From: a virus
IMG/VR virus record: IMGVR_UViG_3300022680_000058
Span: 1 to 64,000 of that record
DNA length: 64,000 nucleotides
Direction: 5' to 3' (one strand)
Shown here: one piece after another, positions 48,845 through 56,903 of the stretch
Position numbering within the stretch: position 1 is the stretch's first letter
Layout of the letters: each line of letters begins with the position of its first letter
Position numbers and translations under genes: made by a program
The notes under the pieces: generated by a model
Seen by the model: only the letters and a program-made list of their open reading frames with translations
Databases searched by the model: none
What the model was told of the DNA's origin: nothing

Positions 48845-49171
48845 TCACCCCTTTTTCTTGGTCCGGTTCTTCATGATGCTGACGCAAACGCCTTCCGGCT
48901 CTTTCGCCTTGGAACACCGTCGGAAAGCATCAACACAGTCTGAGAAGCTATTGAAGTCCTTCCCTTGCTTGTCTCGGTACTTCCGCATGCAGTCAGGTTC
49001 GCTCTTGATGGGACCTGTGGGCCGCTTCCGCTCCTTGCCCTTCTTCCCCCTCTTGGCAAGCGCCGCCGGTGTTGGAGGCGTGTATGCCGCCTCGGAGATC
49101 CCATCGATGTCCGCTTCCTGAAAACCGATGATTGCTTGAAGGAGAACCGAATTGACCTGCCCGATATCCAT
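48845..49171 (-). CDS. Long-tag protein with Cys motif, 108 aa
   Basis: MDIGQVNSVLLQAIIGFQEA with FQE/A at residue 19 and ISE/AAYTPPTP next, then a basic linker (AKRGKKGKERKRPTGP). The C-terminal 50 residues have DCMRKYRDKQGKDFNSFSDC, then FRRCSKAKEPEGVCVSIMKN: the same Cys spacing as in 40333. First 60 nt are very similar to the start of 49175 at DNA level, pointing to recent duplication. Confidence 0.65.
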   Translation of the reverse strand: MDIGQVNSVLLQAIIGFQEADIDGISEAAYTPPTPAALAKRGKKGKERKRPTGPIKSEPDCMRKYRDKQGKDFNSFSDCVDAFRRCSKAKEPEGVCVSIMKNRTKKKG

Positions 49172-49174
49172 GAC

Positions 49175-49768
49175 CTACCTCGCTTCACCAACACCAACGG
49201 ACTCAAAGGCAGGATCGCCCTCCATTTTGTCCGCATGGGGATAATACCTCATGGTGTAAAGCCAGCCCTTCAATGGGGCAAGCCCACCAGTTCCATAATA
49301 CTCTGTCGTGAACCTGCCCTTGAACGCCTTGCCGCCGATCTTTGTCCTGAGTGTTTTTGCGACATCTTTTGCAATCTTTGGAACATCTTTCGACTTGCCA
49401 TCGTCAGCGTCCATGAAGATAGAAACCTGGAATTGCGGTCCAAGCTTCTTCGAGACGTCCTGACCAAAAGTGTGGCCTGTAGCACGGATCGAAATCTTGG
49501 GGTACTTCTGCTTGAACTTTTTGTCCAATTCAGAGGCTATCGCGATGATTCTCGATCCGTAGATTCTCTCGAAGTGTTTAGCAAGGTGCATCTTGCTATA
49601 CCGCTTGAACTCCTCAGGACTCGGCACATGGAATCCAGACCCGTACTTCTCTCCGGTAGCGCTCGTTCTGTACGGCTTCCCGACGATGTACACTGACTCT
49701 TCGAGCTCACTCTCTTGGAAGCCGATGATCGCCTGAAGAAGAACCGAGTTGACTTGCCTGATATCCAC
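49175..49768 (-). CDS. Long-tag protein, 197 aa
   Basis: I start at GTG 49768 (VDIRQVNSVLLQAIIGFQES): GGGGTGAGGGC precedes it and the result aligns with the neighbouring tags, whereas a frame from 49804 does not. The tag is followed by SGFHVPSPEEF and a cargo domain with MHLAKHFERIYGSRIIAIAS, SIRATGHTFGQDVSKKLG and FQVSIFMDADDGKSKDVPKI. Looks like a complete alpha/beta domain. Not recognised. Confidence 0.6.
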   Translation of the reverse strand: MDIRQVNSVLLQAIIGFQESELEESVYIVGKPYRTSATGEKYGSGFHVPSPEEFKRYSKMHLAKHFERIYGSRIIAIASELDKKFKQKYPKISIRATGHTFGQDVSKKLGPQFQVSIFMDADDGKSKDVPKIAKDVAKTLRTKIGGKAFKGRFTTEYYGTGGLAPLKGWLYTMRYYPHADKMEGDPAFESVGVGEAR

Positions 49769-49772
49769 GCCC

Positions 49773-51227
49773 TCACCCCTTGCCCAACAATTCAACAATA
49801 TCATGCACAGGGACCCAGCCGGGAGATGTTTTCAGAAGAGGGAGACTCTTGAGCGCCTCTTCTGCTTCGACCTGCTCCGGATCTGACCCAAGTTTCTTGA
49901 GCTCACGAACGACCTCGAATCGCTCTCCATCCTGAGTCACTGTGTGAGCGGACCTCTCGTCAGTGAACTTTCCGTCTTTCCCGTGGTAGGTCTTCGACTC
50001 GCCGAACACCTGTTTCCTAGCCTTGACGAGCTTGATCTTCCTCTGGAACTTCCCCTGAACGTCGTCACCCTCGAAACCAACCTTGTTGAGGTAGATTTCT
50101 GTCGCACGAATCCACTCCCGCTGTCGGTGGGCTTCTTCGTCCCGATCATCCACAGAATGCATGAGAGCGAGACCAGCCATGGCCACCCCGTACCAGAATG
50201 GACTCGATGACCTTAGATGACGAAACGCCGTGTCGTCGTCGATGTCACTCCACGTCCAACCAGTACCACCCTGGTAAGACGTCTTTGCCCTTGTCGTTCG
50301 ACGAACCTTCGCCTTGGCAAAAGCGATATCGAGGAGCTTATCAGCGAGACGCCTCGCAGGATGCCTTGTCATCATCCTCGGGACGAAACGTTTCAACATC
50401 TCAGGATTCGCACGAGATGACATCCTCATGAAGTTCTTCTCGTTCGAAACAGCCTCTCGGTCCTCGGGCACGTCAACCCTCTTGGCCCAATTGACACCCT
50501 TCATGTACTGAGACGTGTCACGCCTGAGGTTTGGCAACGGGACATCAACATCAACCCCAGCGAGCTCAACCCCCATGGTCTTTCTTGGACCCGAGGCCTT
50601 GTCCTTCTTCCCCATCACATCCTTCTCTGGGTTGATGTCCTCTGGGTTCAGGTACTTGCTCCTGAGCTCACGAGCTGTTCTCTGTACGTAGTCCTCACGT
50701 TCGCTCTTCGGCAACGCCCCCTTGAGCGCCGATCCAGCCATCGCCACGCCATACCAGAACGGATCAGTCTTGAGGAGGTCACCAGGAACTACCCCATGGA
50801 ACTGATACCCGCCCCGAGTTGTCCCTACGCGCCTCATCTTATCGGCGACCAGATCCACTGGGTGAGTGATGTTCGCCACGACAGTCCCCTGGTCGAGCAA
50901 GACAGCGATAGACTTCCTGTCCATCTTCTTCGCCCCCTCCAGGCTCTTCGTGATGGACCTGAGCTTCGGGTCCTCGAACTCGGGCAGATCCTTCGTCATG
51001 TTTTTGTTCGCCCAGTTGACACCCTTAACAAACTGAGACTGGCGTCCAGGGGATGTGTTCGGGACCTTGACGTCAGCCGTGACGCCCCCATAACTGATGA
51101 TCGGCTTCTGCCGATAGAGAGGCGTCGGGTCCTTCTCCACTTTCGGCGGCGCCGGAACATCAAAAGACGTCACTCCCTTGGCGACTGCTTCATCAACGCG
51201 GCTGAAAAGATTGCCCCACCTACTCAT
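49773..51227 (-). CDS. Short-tag protein with two copies of a novel module, 484 aa
   Basis: I start at ATG 51227 (MSRWGNLFSRVDEAVAKGVT), since the upstream frame overlaps another gene out of phase. VDE/AVAKGVTSFDVPAP is the short tag. Then follow two modules of about 150-190 residues: module 1 (about 44-185) with GGVTADVKVPN, HPVDLVADKMRR and LKTDPFWYGVAMAGSALKGA; module 2 (about 205-395) with GVDVDVPLPNLRR, HPARRLADKLLD and LRSSSPFWYGVAMAGLALMH. A third copy is the whole gene at 51644. C-terminal 85 residues are separate. New family to me. Confidence 0.65.
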   Translation of the reverse strand: MSRWGNLFSRVDEAVAKGVTSFDVPAPPKVEKDPTPLYRQKPIISYGGVTADVKVPNTSPGRQSQFVKGVNWANKNMTKDLPEFEDPKLRSITKSLEGAKKMDRKSIAVLLDQGTVVANITHPVDLVADKMRRVGTTRGGYQFHGVVPGDLLKTDPFWYGVAMAGSALKGALPKSEREDYVQRTARELRSKYLNPEDINPEKDVMGKKDKASGPRKTMGVELAGVDVDVPLPNLRRDTSQYMKGVNWAKRVDVPEDREAVSNEKNFMRMSSRANPEMLKRFVPRMMTRHPARRLADKLLDIAFAKAKVRRTTRAKTSYQGGTGWTWSDIDDDTAFRHLRSSSPFWYGVAMAGLALMHSVDDRDEEAHRQREWIRATEIYLNKVGFEGDDVQGKFQRKIKLVKARKQVFGESKTYHGKDGKFTDERSAHTVTQDGERFEVVRELKKLGSDPEQVEAEEALKSLPLLKTSPGWVPVHDIVELLGKG

Positions 51228-51235
51228 GACCAACC

Positions 51236-51640
51236 TCACACAGTTTTCTCGATGTCCCTGAACAGATCCTTGAATCGCTTGTACTTCGCCGGGGCTTCTT
51301 TTTCCATGGCGTGCTTCATCGTCCGGCGAGCTCCCTTCTGAGTCTGCCTGATGCTCGACACCTGACCGCCCTTCTTGTAGGGGGGCTTCAGGTATCCATT
51401 GCGAGTCATCGCCCAACGACAGATGTTCCACGCCGCACGAACGCTCTTCTTCTTCCCACCATTCTTGCCATCTTTCACAGCGACGATACAGTGAGCAAGC
51501 TGAGCTGGAACCCTGTCGACCTTCGCCGCCGCCTTCGAGCCGCCTGGCTTCTGTTGCTGGCGAGGAGGTTTCCTCCTCAGACCTCCACGGGGAGCTTGGC
51601 GCCTCTCAAGAATCATCTCGACTGGTACCCACAGACTCAC
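51236..51640 (-). CDS. Basic protein with CIxxV...ICxxA motif, 134 aa
   Basis: Start GTG 51640 (MSLWVPVEMILERRQAPRGG). The first residues resemble 56904 (MWIPVRWLLEANKL). Arg/Lys/Gln-rich linker, then AHCIVAVKDGKNGGKKKSVR followed by AAWNICRWAMTRNGYLKPPY, a two-Cys helical pattern seen in several small phage proteins. The C-terminus is basic and helical (MKHAMEKEAPAKYKRFKDLF). Likely a nucleic-acid or capsid-associated protein. Confidence 0.55.
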   Translation of the reverse strand: MSLWVPVEMILERRQAPRGGLRRKPPRQQQKPGGSKAAAKVDRVPAQLAHCIVAVKDGKNGGKKKSVRAAWNICRWAMTRNGYLKPPYKKGGQVSSIRQTQKGARRTMKHAMEKEAPAKYKRFKDLFRDIEKTV

Positions 51641-51643
51641 AAC

Positions 51644-52228
51644 TCACCCCACACACAGATCGTTGCAGATGTTCGAGAAGTATTTCTTCTTCAAGGCTAC
51701 AACCTCTCGGTCGACGTAGTCATCCTTCTGCCTCATCGTGAGGGAGCGAATGAGCGCCTCCCCGACCATCCCGACAGCGTACCAATAAGGATCGGTTTCC
51801 AGCATCTGGTCTGGTACCGTTCCGTCGTACCTGTAACCGGCTTTCTGTGAAGCCATAGCGATCAGCTTCTTCGCCACCCGCTCAACAGGATGCCTCATCA
51901 CAGACTGATACCGACCAGACGAAAATCCGGAACGGACAGCTCCAATGTTCCGGCCAGACTGCTTCTCGATCTCACGAACAACGAACGCCAAACCCTCATC
52001 AGGAGGTGGCGGGTCCTTCAAGACAGTATCCTTCACCCACTCGACGCCGAGCCTGAACTTCTCGTTCGTCCACGCAGACCCCGCTGGCGTCTTCACAGTA
52101 GCGCTCACAGGCCCGTAAGAAACTCTGAGGGGGACTCCACCCCTGGTCACCTTCCTTTGCATTTGAGACGGCGTAGGCACCTTGTATGAGCCAGCCATCG
52201 CCTCCAGCAACCGAGCGGAGAGCTGCAT
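51644..52228 (-). CDS. Short-tag protein with one copy of the novel module, 194 aa
   Basis: MQLSARLLEAMAGSYKVPTP is the short tag with LLE/A; a basic stretch (SQMQRKVTRGG) follows. From about residue 34 the module begins (SYGPVSATVKTPAG) with RHPVERVAKKLIAMASQKAG and LETDPYWYAVGMVGEALIRS, aligning with both modules of 49773. Ends CNDLCVG. ATG 52228 follows GGGGTGATAC. Unknown function. Confidence 0.65.
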   Translation of the reverse strand: MQLSARLLEAMAGSYKVPTPSQMQRKVTRGGVPLRVSYGPVSATVKTPAGSAWTNEKFRLGVEWVKDTVLKDPPPPDEGLAFVVREIEKQSGRNIGAVRSGFSSGRYQSVMRHPVERVAKKLIAMASQKAGYRYDGTVPDQMLETDPYWYAVGMVGEALIRSLTMRQKDDYVDREVVALKKKYFSNICNDLCVG

Positions 52229-52231
52229 GTA

Positions 52232-53011
52232 TCACCCCACGATGAAAGGAACAGGATCGCTGAGACTGATCAGCTCCTGATCAAGTGAGAGTTTCTCGTC
52301 CTGAGCTTCGGCGAGTAGTGTCTCACCGTCCATAGATTTCGCACCACCTGCCGACGGGAATTCAGTGTACTTCCCACGGACTCGACCGAGGCGTTCTTTG
52401 AGACACGCCCTGGCGTACCTGAGGATCATGTCCCTGTCACGGAACCGAAGCTTCCTGAAATCATTCACAGGGGTCGTATCAGGCGCCACAGGGTCCTCGG
52501 TAACCAAGGTGGTGCTGGCGTATCTGGCGACCACTGTTCCAGTCGAATGGTTGACCGGATAGATGGACAGCAAGTTGTCGACTCGGCTGTACTCCCACGA
52601 TGGCTCGGAGCCGACAACCCGCTTCGCTGTCTCGGAGTGGGCGATCATCTGGTTGAGGGTGCCGTAAAACGAGCCCCCAGGGATTCCTGTGAGGCTCGCA
52701 TAGGCCACGGGGAGCATGTCCACGTCAATGAACGCGAAGGGGTTGATCGAGGCAATGACATCGAGCTGGACACCAGGGAACCAAACGGACAAAACCTCGT
52801 CACAGTCATCAGGCATCGAATAAGTGCTGATTCCAGACGAGACATTCTGAACGGCATGTCGTTTGATCCCCTTTTTCCCGATCCACCACCTCAAGGCATC
52901 ATCGAAGGAATCACTGCAATGCTCGTCAGTGACTTCGAGGACCACAACGCCACAGCCCAGCGAGCGCTTGACCCAGCCCTCAGCCTCTTCCCTGTTCATT
53001 GGGTCCGTCAT
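52232..53011 (-). CDS. Head-completion/neck-type protein, 259 aa
   Basis: Contains the block FDDALRWWIGKKGIKRHAVQ, SGISTYSMPDDCDEVLSVWF, and RDRDMILRYARACLKERLG, followed by SAGGAKSMDGETLLAEAQ. I know this arrangement from marine myophage genes placed after the capsid gene and annotated as neck or structural proteins. Likely attached to the portal. ATG 53011 follows GGAGAGGTGATCT; a palindrome copy lies 30 nt upstream. Confidence 0.55.
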   Translation of the reverse strand: MTDPMNREEAEGWVKRSLGCGVVVLEVTDEHCSDSFDDALRWWIGKKGIKRHAVQNVSSGISTYSMPDDCDEVLSVWFPGVQLDVIASINPFAFIDVDMLPVAYASLTGIPGGSFYGTLNQMIAHSETAKRVVGSEPSWEYSRVDNLLSIYPVNHSTGTVVARYASTTLVTEDPVAPDTTPVNDFRKLRFRDRDMILRYARACLKERLGRVRGKYTEFPSAGGAKSMDGETLLAEAQDEKLSLDQELISLSDPVPFIVG

Positions 53012-53040
53012 AGATCACCTCTCCAGCAAAAATCCAGAAT

Positions 53041-53056
53041 GGGCAATTGATTGCCT
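53041..53056. repeat. 16-bp palindrome copy 5 (GGGCAATTGATTGCCT)
   Basis: One outer-base mismatch. Intergenic between 53058 and 53011, 30 nt before ATG 53011. Confidence 0.7.
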
Positions 53057-53057
53057 A

Positions 53058-53489
53058 TCAGTCCTTTTTCTTGCTGGACCTGCGTCGCTTGGCTCCCTTC
53101 GCTGCCTTGGCGAGCTTCGAGGCGTGAGACTTGGTCCCTTCACCCTCAGCCCTCTTCTCCTCGGAGGCGACCGACGACGCCGAGTCGAGGACGGATGCGC
53201 TGGCGCCGGAAAAGCTCTCTTCCTGGGCAACCTTCTCGGCCATCTCGATGACCGAGCTCTGTGGTGCTGGTTCATCCAAAGCTTCTTTGGTCAGAGCCTC
53301 GGCGATCCGGCGAGACGTCTCCTCGGAGCGGTCCACTTCAACCGACTCCTTCACCTCAACCAAGAGACCTTCGTCGGCGAATTTCTGGTACTCGTCACCA
53401 ACAAGGATCTCGCCATCTCGAACTCGGCGACTCCCACCGTTCACGTACAAAGAGAGTCTTCCGGGGCGCGGCTTCCTGAACCTTTTCAT
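53058..53489 (-). CDS. Small protein after major capsid, 143 aa
   Basis: N-terminal 45 residues form a small barrel (RLSLYVNGGSRRVRDGEIL, VGDEYQKFADEGLLVEV), then a charged, Ala/Ser-rich region and a Lys/Arg-rich tail (KRRRSSKKKD). ATG 53489 has GAGGAG before it and lies only 13 nt behind a terminator hairpin, so its level should be lower than that of the capsid. Probably a connector or decoration protein. Confidence 0.55.
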   Translation of the reverse strand: MKRFRKPRPGRLSLYVNGGSRRVRDGEILVGDEYQKFADEGLLVEVKESVEVDRSEETSRRIAEALTKEALDEPAPQSSVIEMAEKVAQEESFSGASASVLDSASSVASEEKRAEGEGTKSHASKLAKAAKGAKRRRSSKKKD

Positions 53490-53501
53490 GGTCTGCTCCT
53501 C

Positions 53502-53533
53502 AAAAAGAAACGGGAGACTATGAATGGCCTCCC
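53502..53533 (-). terminator. Hairpin/T-tract terminator behind the capsid gene
   Basis: Minus strand GGGAGGC, 8-nt loop, GTCTCCC, then GTTTCTTTTT. Seven pairs with one G-U. It lies in the 236-bp gap 53490-53725 after the capsid stop; the gap also holds a CAGGCC...GGCCTG hairpin near 53676-53705 without a T-run, and no gene. Confidence 0.55.
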
Positions 53534-53725
53534 ACCACTATCAACATAATGCACTTAAAAGGGGTGAATGATCAACCTGACCAAACGCACCTCTTCTCAC
53601 TGTGGTCATAGGTCAACCTCATGGGCTCCATCGCAGAGCTCATGATCGCATAAAAAGAGGTATGTAGTGTGTGGTTATACAGGCCTAATGATGTACGGCC
53701 TGATTACGTGTGGTGTTCCAGCGAA

Positions 53726-55219
53726 TCAGAGTCCGCCAGTGATTGCGACGCGCCCGAACCATTCGCTCCTCAAGAGCTTGGTTGCATATCGGGTCCTCAT
53801 CCCCTTCTTGTTCGTCTGATCCTCAGGATCTTGGAACGTCTGGGTCATTTGAAGGGGGACGTATGGGCTGAAGACGAAGCCCGCATCCAGATAGCTGCGA
53901 CCACGGAGGCCAAGCATGATGTTGTTCCAGGAGAAGAAGGGGTCTTGGTATCCCCACCACTTGTTGGAGAGGGGACCCATCTTGAGGATGCCCTGGTGCG
54001 AGGTCATGGGACCGTAGCTCGGGGGCACCTGGATGCCATCGAAGGGGCCTTGAACGCCAGCACCGGAGGAGATCCATCCGGGGCGATAGTCGCCATGGGT
54101 CTGGGTCTGAATGAGCTTGGCCGAGACGTCGGGACTGGTGACGTACCAGTTTGCCGGGGCTCGGAGGGTTTGCTTGTGGATCTCGAAGCTGACGGCGCTC
54201 ATCCGAGTCATGACAGCTCGGATGTGGTCGACCTCGGAGAGACCAGCAGGAACGGTGAAGTCGAAGGTATCGGTGATACCCGCCGACGCCGCATAGAGCT
54301 GGTTGATGATGTCGCGGTCGATTTCGAGAGCGACTTCCTGGGCGATGCCGCCGACGAGCTCTGTTTCGGCGTCGAGCCCGTGGAACGCTCGGAGGTCATC
54401 CTGGGCCTCAGAGCTCCAGCGAGCCTTGAGCTTGCGGGTTTGAGCCTGGATGGGCAGGAAACTGATGTCGATGTAGACATCCGGGATGTTCCGGTTGCCT
54501 TCCATGTCGTACCAGTAGGTCACCCGAACGATGTTGCCATTGGTGGTGTTGACGCCGAACTGGAAGTTCGTGATCTGGCCATTGGCATAGTTGATGGTAC
54601 CAGAGGTCGCACCAGTGAACCCACCAGATCCATTGTCGACGTGACTTTGGACGATGATGTCCGCAGTCGCGTTGTACTCCTCGACCGTCACCGAGTAGCC
54701 CAGGTCGGCGTCGAGCGGACGAACTGGGTTGTACTGAAGGATGGTCGCACCAGAACCACCAGCCGGTGACCACTCCTGAGCAGCAGTGATATCAGCGAGC
54801 TTCTCATACTCGATCTTCTCGGAGGAGTAGAGCGAGTCGAAGTTCTGGATGAGGTTCGAGCCAGCCGTGGTCCCTCCCTTGGAGCGGCCATGCTTGAACT
54901 CGAAGTAGAAGACCGCACCGACGGGAGAAGTCATCGGCTGGACCGAGACGATCTCGTTGGCGATCAGGTTGGGGAACACCCTCCGGAGAACCGGAAAGAT
55001 GTACTTCGTGTACGATCCCGCGTTGGTCGAGAGCGTGTCCTCTTCGAGCTGCCGACGCATGTCACGGAACTGGTTCTCCATGAGCATGGCCATGCACTTG
55101 CGGGTGTAGTCTTCCTGGATGCCGCCGAGGTAGCGACCCCATTTTTTGACGAGCAGAGAAGTATATCGCTGGTCGCGAATCGTCTCACTCCCTGCCTCGT
55201 TCAGATTTTGTCTACTCAT
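53726..55219 (-). CDS. Major capsid protein, gp23-like, 497 aa
   Basis: Contains the T4-type block YTKYIFPVLRRVFPNLIANE, IVSVQPMTSPVGAVFYFEF and, further on, the P-domain strands (VTYWYDMEGNRNIPDVYIDI). The N-terminus MSRQNLNEAGSETIRDQRYT contains LNE/A, a hydrophobic-X-Glu/Ala site that a T4-type protease could use, though the cut, if any, is not proven. Conserved C-terminus with FVFSPYVPLQMTQTF. HK97-fold shell subunit. Follows protease-scaffold directly and is insulated by the terminator. Confidence 0.9.
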   Translation of the reverse strand: MSRQNLNEAGSETIRDQRYTSLLVKKWGRYLGGIQEDYTRKCMAMLMENQFRDMRRQLEEDTLSTNAGSYTKYIFPVLRRVFPNLIANEIVSVQPMTSPVGAVFYFEFKHGRSKGGTTAGSNLIQNFDSLYSSEKIEYEKLADITAAQEWSPAGGSGATILQYNPVRPLDADLGYSVTVEEYNATADIIVQSHVDNGSGGFTGATSGTINYANGQITNFQFGVNTTNGNIVRVTYWYDMEGNRNIPDVYIDISFLPIQAQTRKLKARWSSEAQDDLRAFHGLDAETELVGGIAQEVALEIDRDIINQLYAASAGITDTFDFTVPAGLSEVDHIRAVMTRMSAVSFEIHKQTLRAPANWYVTSPDVSAKLIQTQTHGDYRPGWISSGAGVQGPFDGIQVPPSYGPMTSHQGILKMGPLSNKWWGYQDPFFSWNNIMLGLRGRSYLDAGFVFSPYVPLQMTQTFQDPEDQTNKKGMRTRYATKLLRSEWFGRVAITGGL

Positions 55220-55254
55220 GATACGGCCTTTCTCCCTCCGTCCGTCCTGACCCC

Positions 55255-56895
55255 TCAGCGCTGGTTCTCTGGAATACCAGAGAGTTCATCGAAGGCATCA
55301 TCCGTGAGTCCGAAGCCTTCGACCAACGCGCCCGATTGGCCCTCACCGTTTTTGTCTCTCCAGGGCTCCGACGTCCCGTCCCTGAACGGGTTCTCTTCCT
55401 CTGACAGAGCCCTTCTGTTCCCCCGACTCACACGAGAACGGATTCGTTCTGCCTCGTCCTGGTCGAGAGCTCTCGTTCGTCGAGCACCAAAGGATCTGAT
55501 GACCCTTTCGGCGCCATCGATATCTGTGATCCCCTCACAGAGATCCACGACCTCTTCACCTTGCGGGTGTGCCGTCTGGACCCCTCTGAGGTACGACTCG
55601 ATCTGAATCGTCTCTGCAATCTGGATGGCCTCCTTCAGCTTCGACTTGGCGTGGTCCGCCTCCTCAGTCGCTTTCGAGAGCTTTCCCTCCAGATTTGCGA
55701 TCCTCTCACGGAGCTTGGCTTCGATGTCATCAGGTTCGTCATCCTCAGTCTTTGCCGAAGAGAGTTCGCCCTGAATAGCCTCAATCCGCTCGTCAATCTC
55801 GCTGACGTTTTTGAACGACTTCACATCTCCCACGAGCTTGACGATGGTGTCCCTTGAAGGGTCTCCACTCAACTTCCGCTCCATGTGGAGTCTGTATGTC
55901 GCCTCTTTCGCCACCTCAGCCATTTCGGCGTACTTCTTTTCCGCCGCCTCGACCTCCAACTCCTTGTCAGAGACCCTCTTTTCGAGCTCAGAAACCTTGC
56001 CCGACTGGTCATCCGCTCCATCACCTGTCGGAGTCGACGACGCGAAACTCGTGACGAGCCCAGCAATCTGCTCCAACACCTGGATGGCGCCACCGACCTC
56101 CGGGTCGTTCAGTAGTTCCTGTCGAACCCTCGTCTCGGCAGCCTCATCGAGCTTTTCGATCTTGCGAAGGAGTTCGTTCGAGAGCTGCTCCCTGACCTCC
56201 TCCTCGATCAGAGCACGCTCGGGAGACTCGACGTCTTCCCTGATCGGCTCCCCATCACCATCTGCCAGCGGACAGCCACAGCCCTCTCTGAGAGCCGCTG
56301 CTGCGAATTCATCCGCGAGACCTGGGTAGTCACGCTTGAAGGACTCCAAGGTGAAGTCTCCGTCACCTGGGACCTTCTCGATCTCTTCCTGGAAGACCTT
56401 GGGGTATGCAGTCTTTGTCGCTGGGTCTGCCACGAAGTCAAAAGTGTCCAGTCTGAAATCTTCCTGAACCTCCATAATCCCATTCGGGAGCGCCTTCGTG
56501 GAACCGAAACCTCGGCTACTGACACCGACCTTGGCCCCCGCCTCGGCCAGGGTCTTCATGATGCGACCCATAGGAGTGTCGAGGAGCTCAGCCTCCCCAA
56601 TGACTGAGTTCCCCTCAACACGAAGATTCGTGAGCAAGTGACTGACACGTTGAAGCTTGGTTCTTCCGTCAGCCGGATGATCGAGCTCTCCGAACGCCCT
56701 GCGATCTCTCATCGCCTCAGACAGTCGCCCGATCTCACGCCGCCAAAGATGCTCTCTGTAGAGACGCTTGTTCTCGGTTGGCTTATCAGACCTGGCGAAT
56801 TCGCCCTTCATGACGAGCTTGTGAGGCTTTGATGAGTCTGCCGACTCCTGCAAAGCACACGAAAACGTCATGGTGTCGATGAGCAGCTCAGCCAT
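55255..56895 (-). CDS. Prohead protease fused to scaffold, gp21-like (family S77), 546 aa
   Basis: Residues about 25-185 are the protease: LVMKGEFARSDKPTENKRLY, FGELDHPADGRTKLQRVSHL (probable catalytic His) and AGAKVGVSSRGFGSTKAL (probable catalytic Ser). From about 190 to the end follows a long acidic, coiled-coil region (LIEEEVREQLSNELLRKIEK, VSDKELEVEAAEKKYAEMAE) that looks like the scaffolding core. In T4, protease and scaffold (gp21, gp22) are separate proteins. The protease would mature the capsid and cut tag-bearing packaged proteins. Long C-terminus may be removed by itself. Confidence 0.8.
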   Translation of the reverse strand: MAELLIDTMTFSCALQESADSSKPHKLVMKGEFARSDKPTENKRLYREHLWRREIGRLSEAMRDRRAFGELDHPADGRTKLQRVSHLLTNLRVEGNSVIGEAELLDTPMGRIMKTLAEAGAKVGVSSRGFGSTKALPNGIMEVQEDFRLDTFDFVADPATKTAYPKVFQEEIEKVPGDGDFTLESFKRDYPGLADEFAAAALREGCGCPLADGDGEPIREDVESPERALIEEEVREQLSNELLRKIEKLDEAAETRVRQELLNDPEVGGAIQVLEQIAGLVTSFASSTPTGDGADDQSGKVSELEKRVSDKELEVEAAEKKYAEMAEVAKEATYRLHMERKLSGDPSRDTIVKLVGDVKSFKNVSEIDERIEAIQGELSSAKTEDDEPDDIEAKLRERIANLEGKLSKATEEADHAKSKLKEAIQIAETIQIESYLRGVQTAHPQGEEVVDLCEGITDIDGAERVIRSFGARRTRALDQDEAERIRSRVSRGNRRALSEEENPFRDGTSEPWRDKNGEGQSGALVEGFGLTDDAFDELSGIPENQR

Positions 56896-56903
56896 TTCAA
56901 CTC

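Noticed and set aside
49769-49804. Longer N-terminus for the 49175 gene
   Set aside because: The extra 12 residues break the alignment with four neighbouring tags, and GTG 49768 has a good ribosome binding site.
51228-51431. Longer N-terminus for the 49773 gene
   Set aside because: The extension overlaps the 51236 gene in another frame and is low-complexity; ATG 51227 has GAGG and begins directly before the tag.
53669-54769. 366-aa open frame on the plus strand
   Set aside because: Antisense to the major capsid gene, whose protein is clearly gp23-like.
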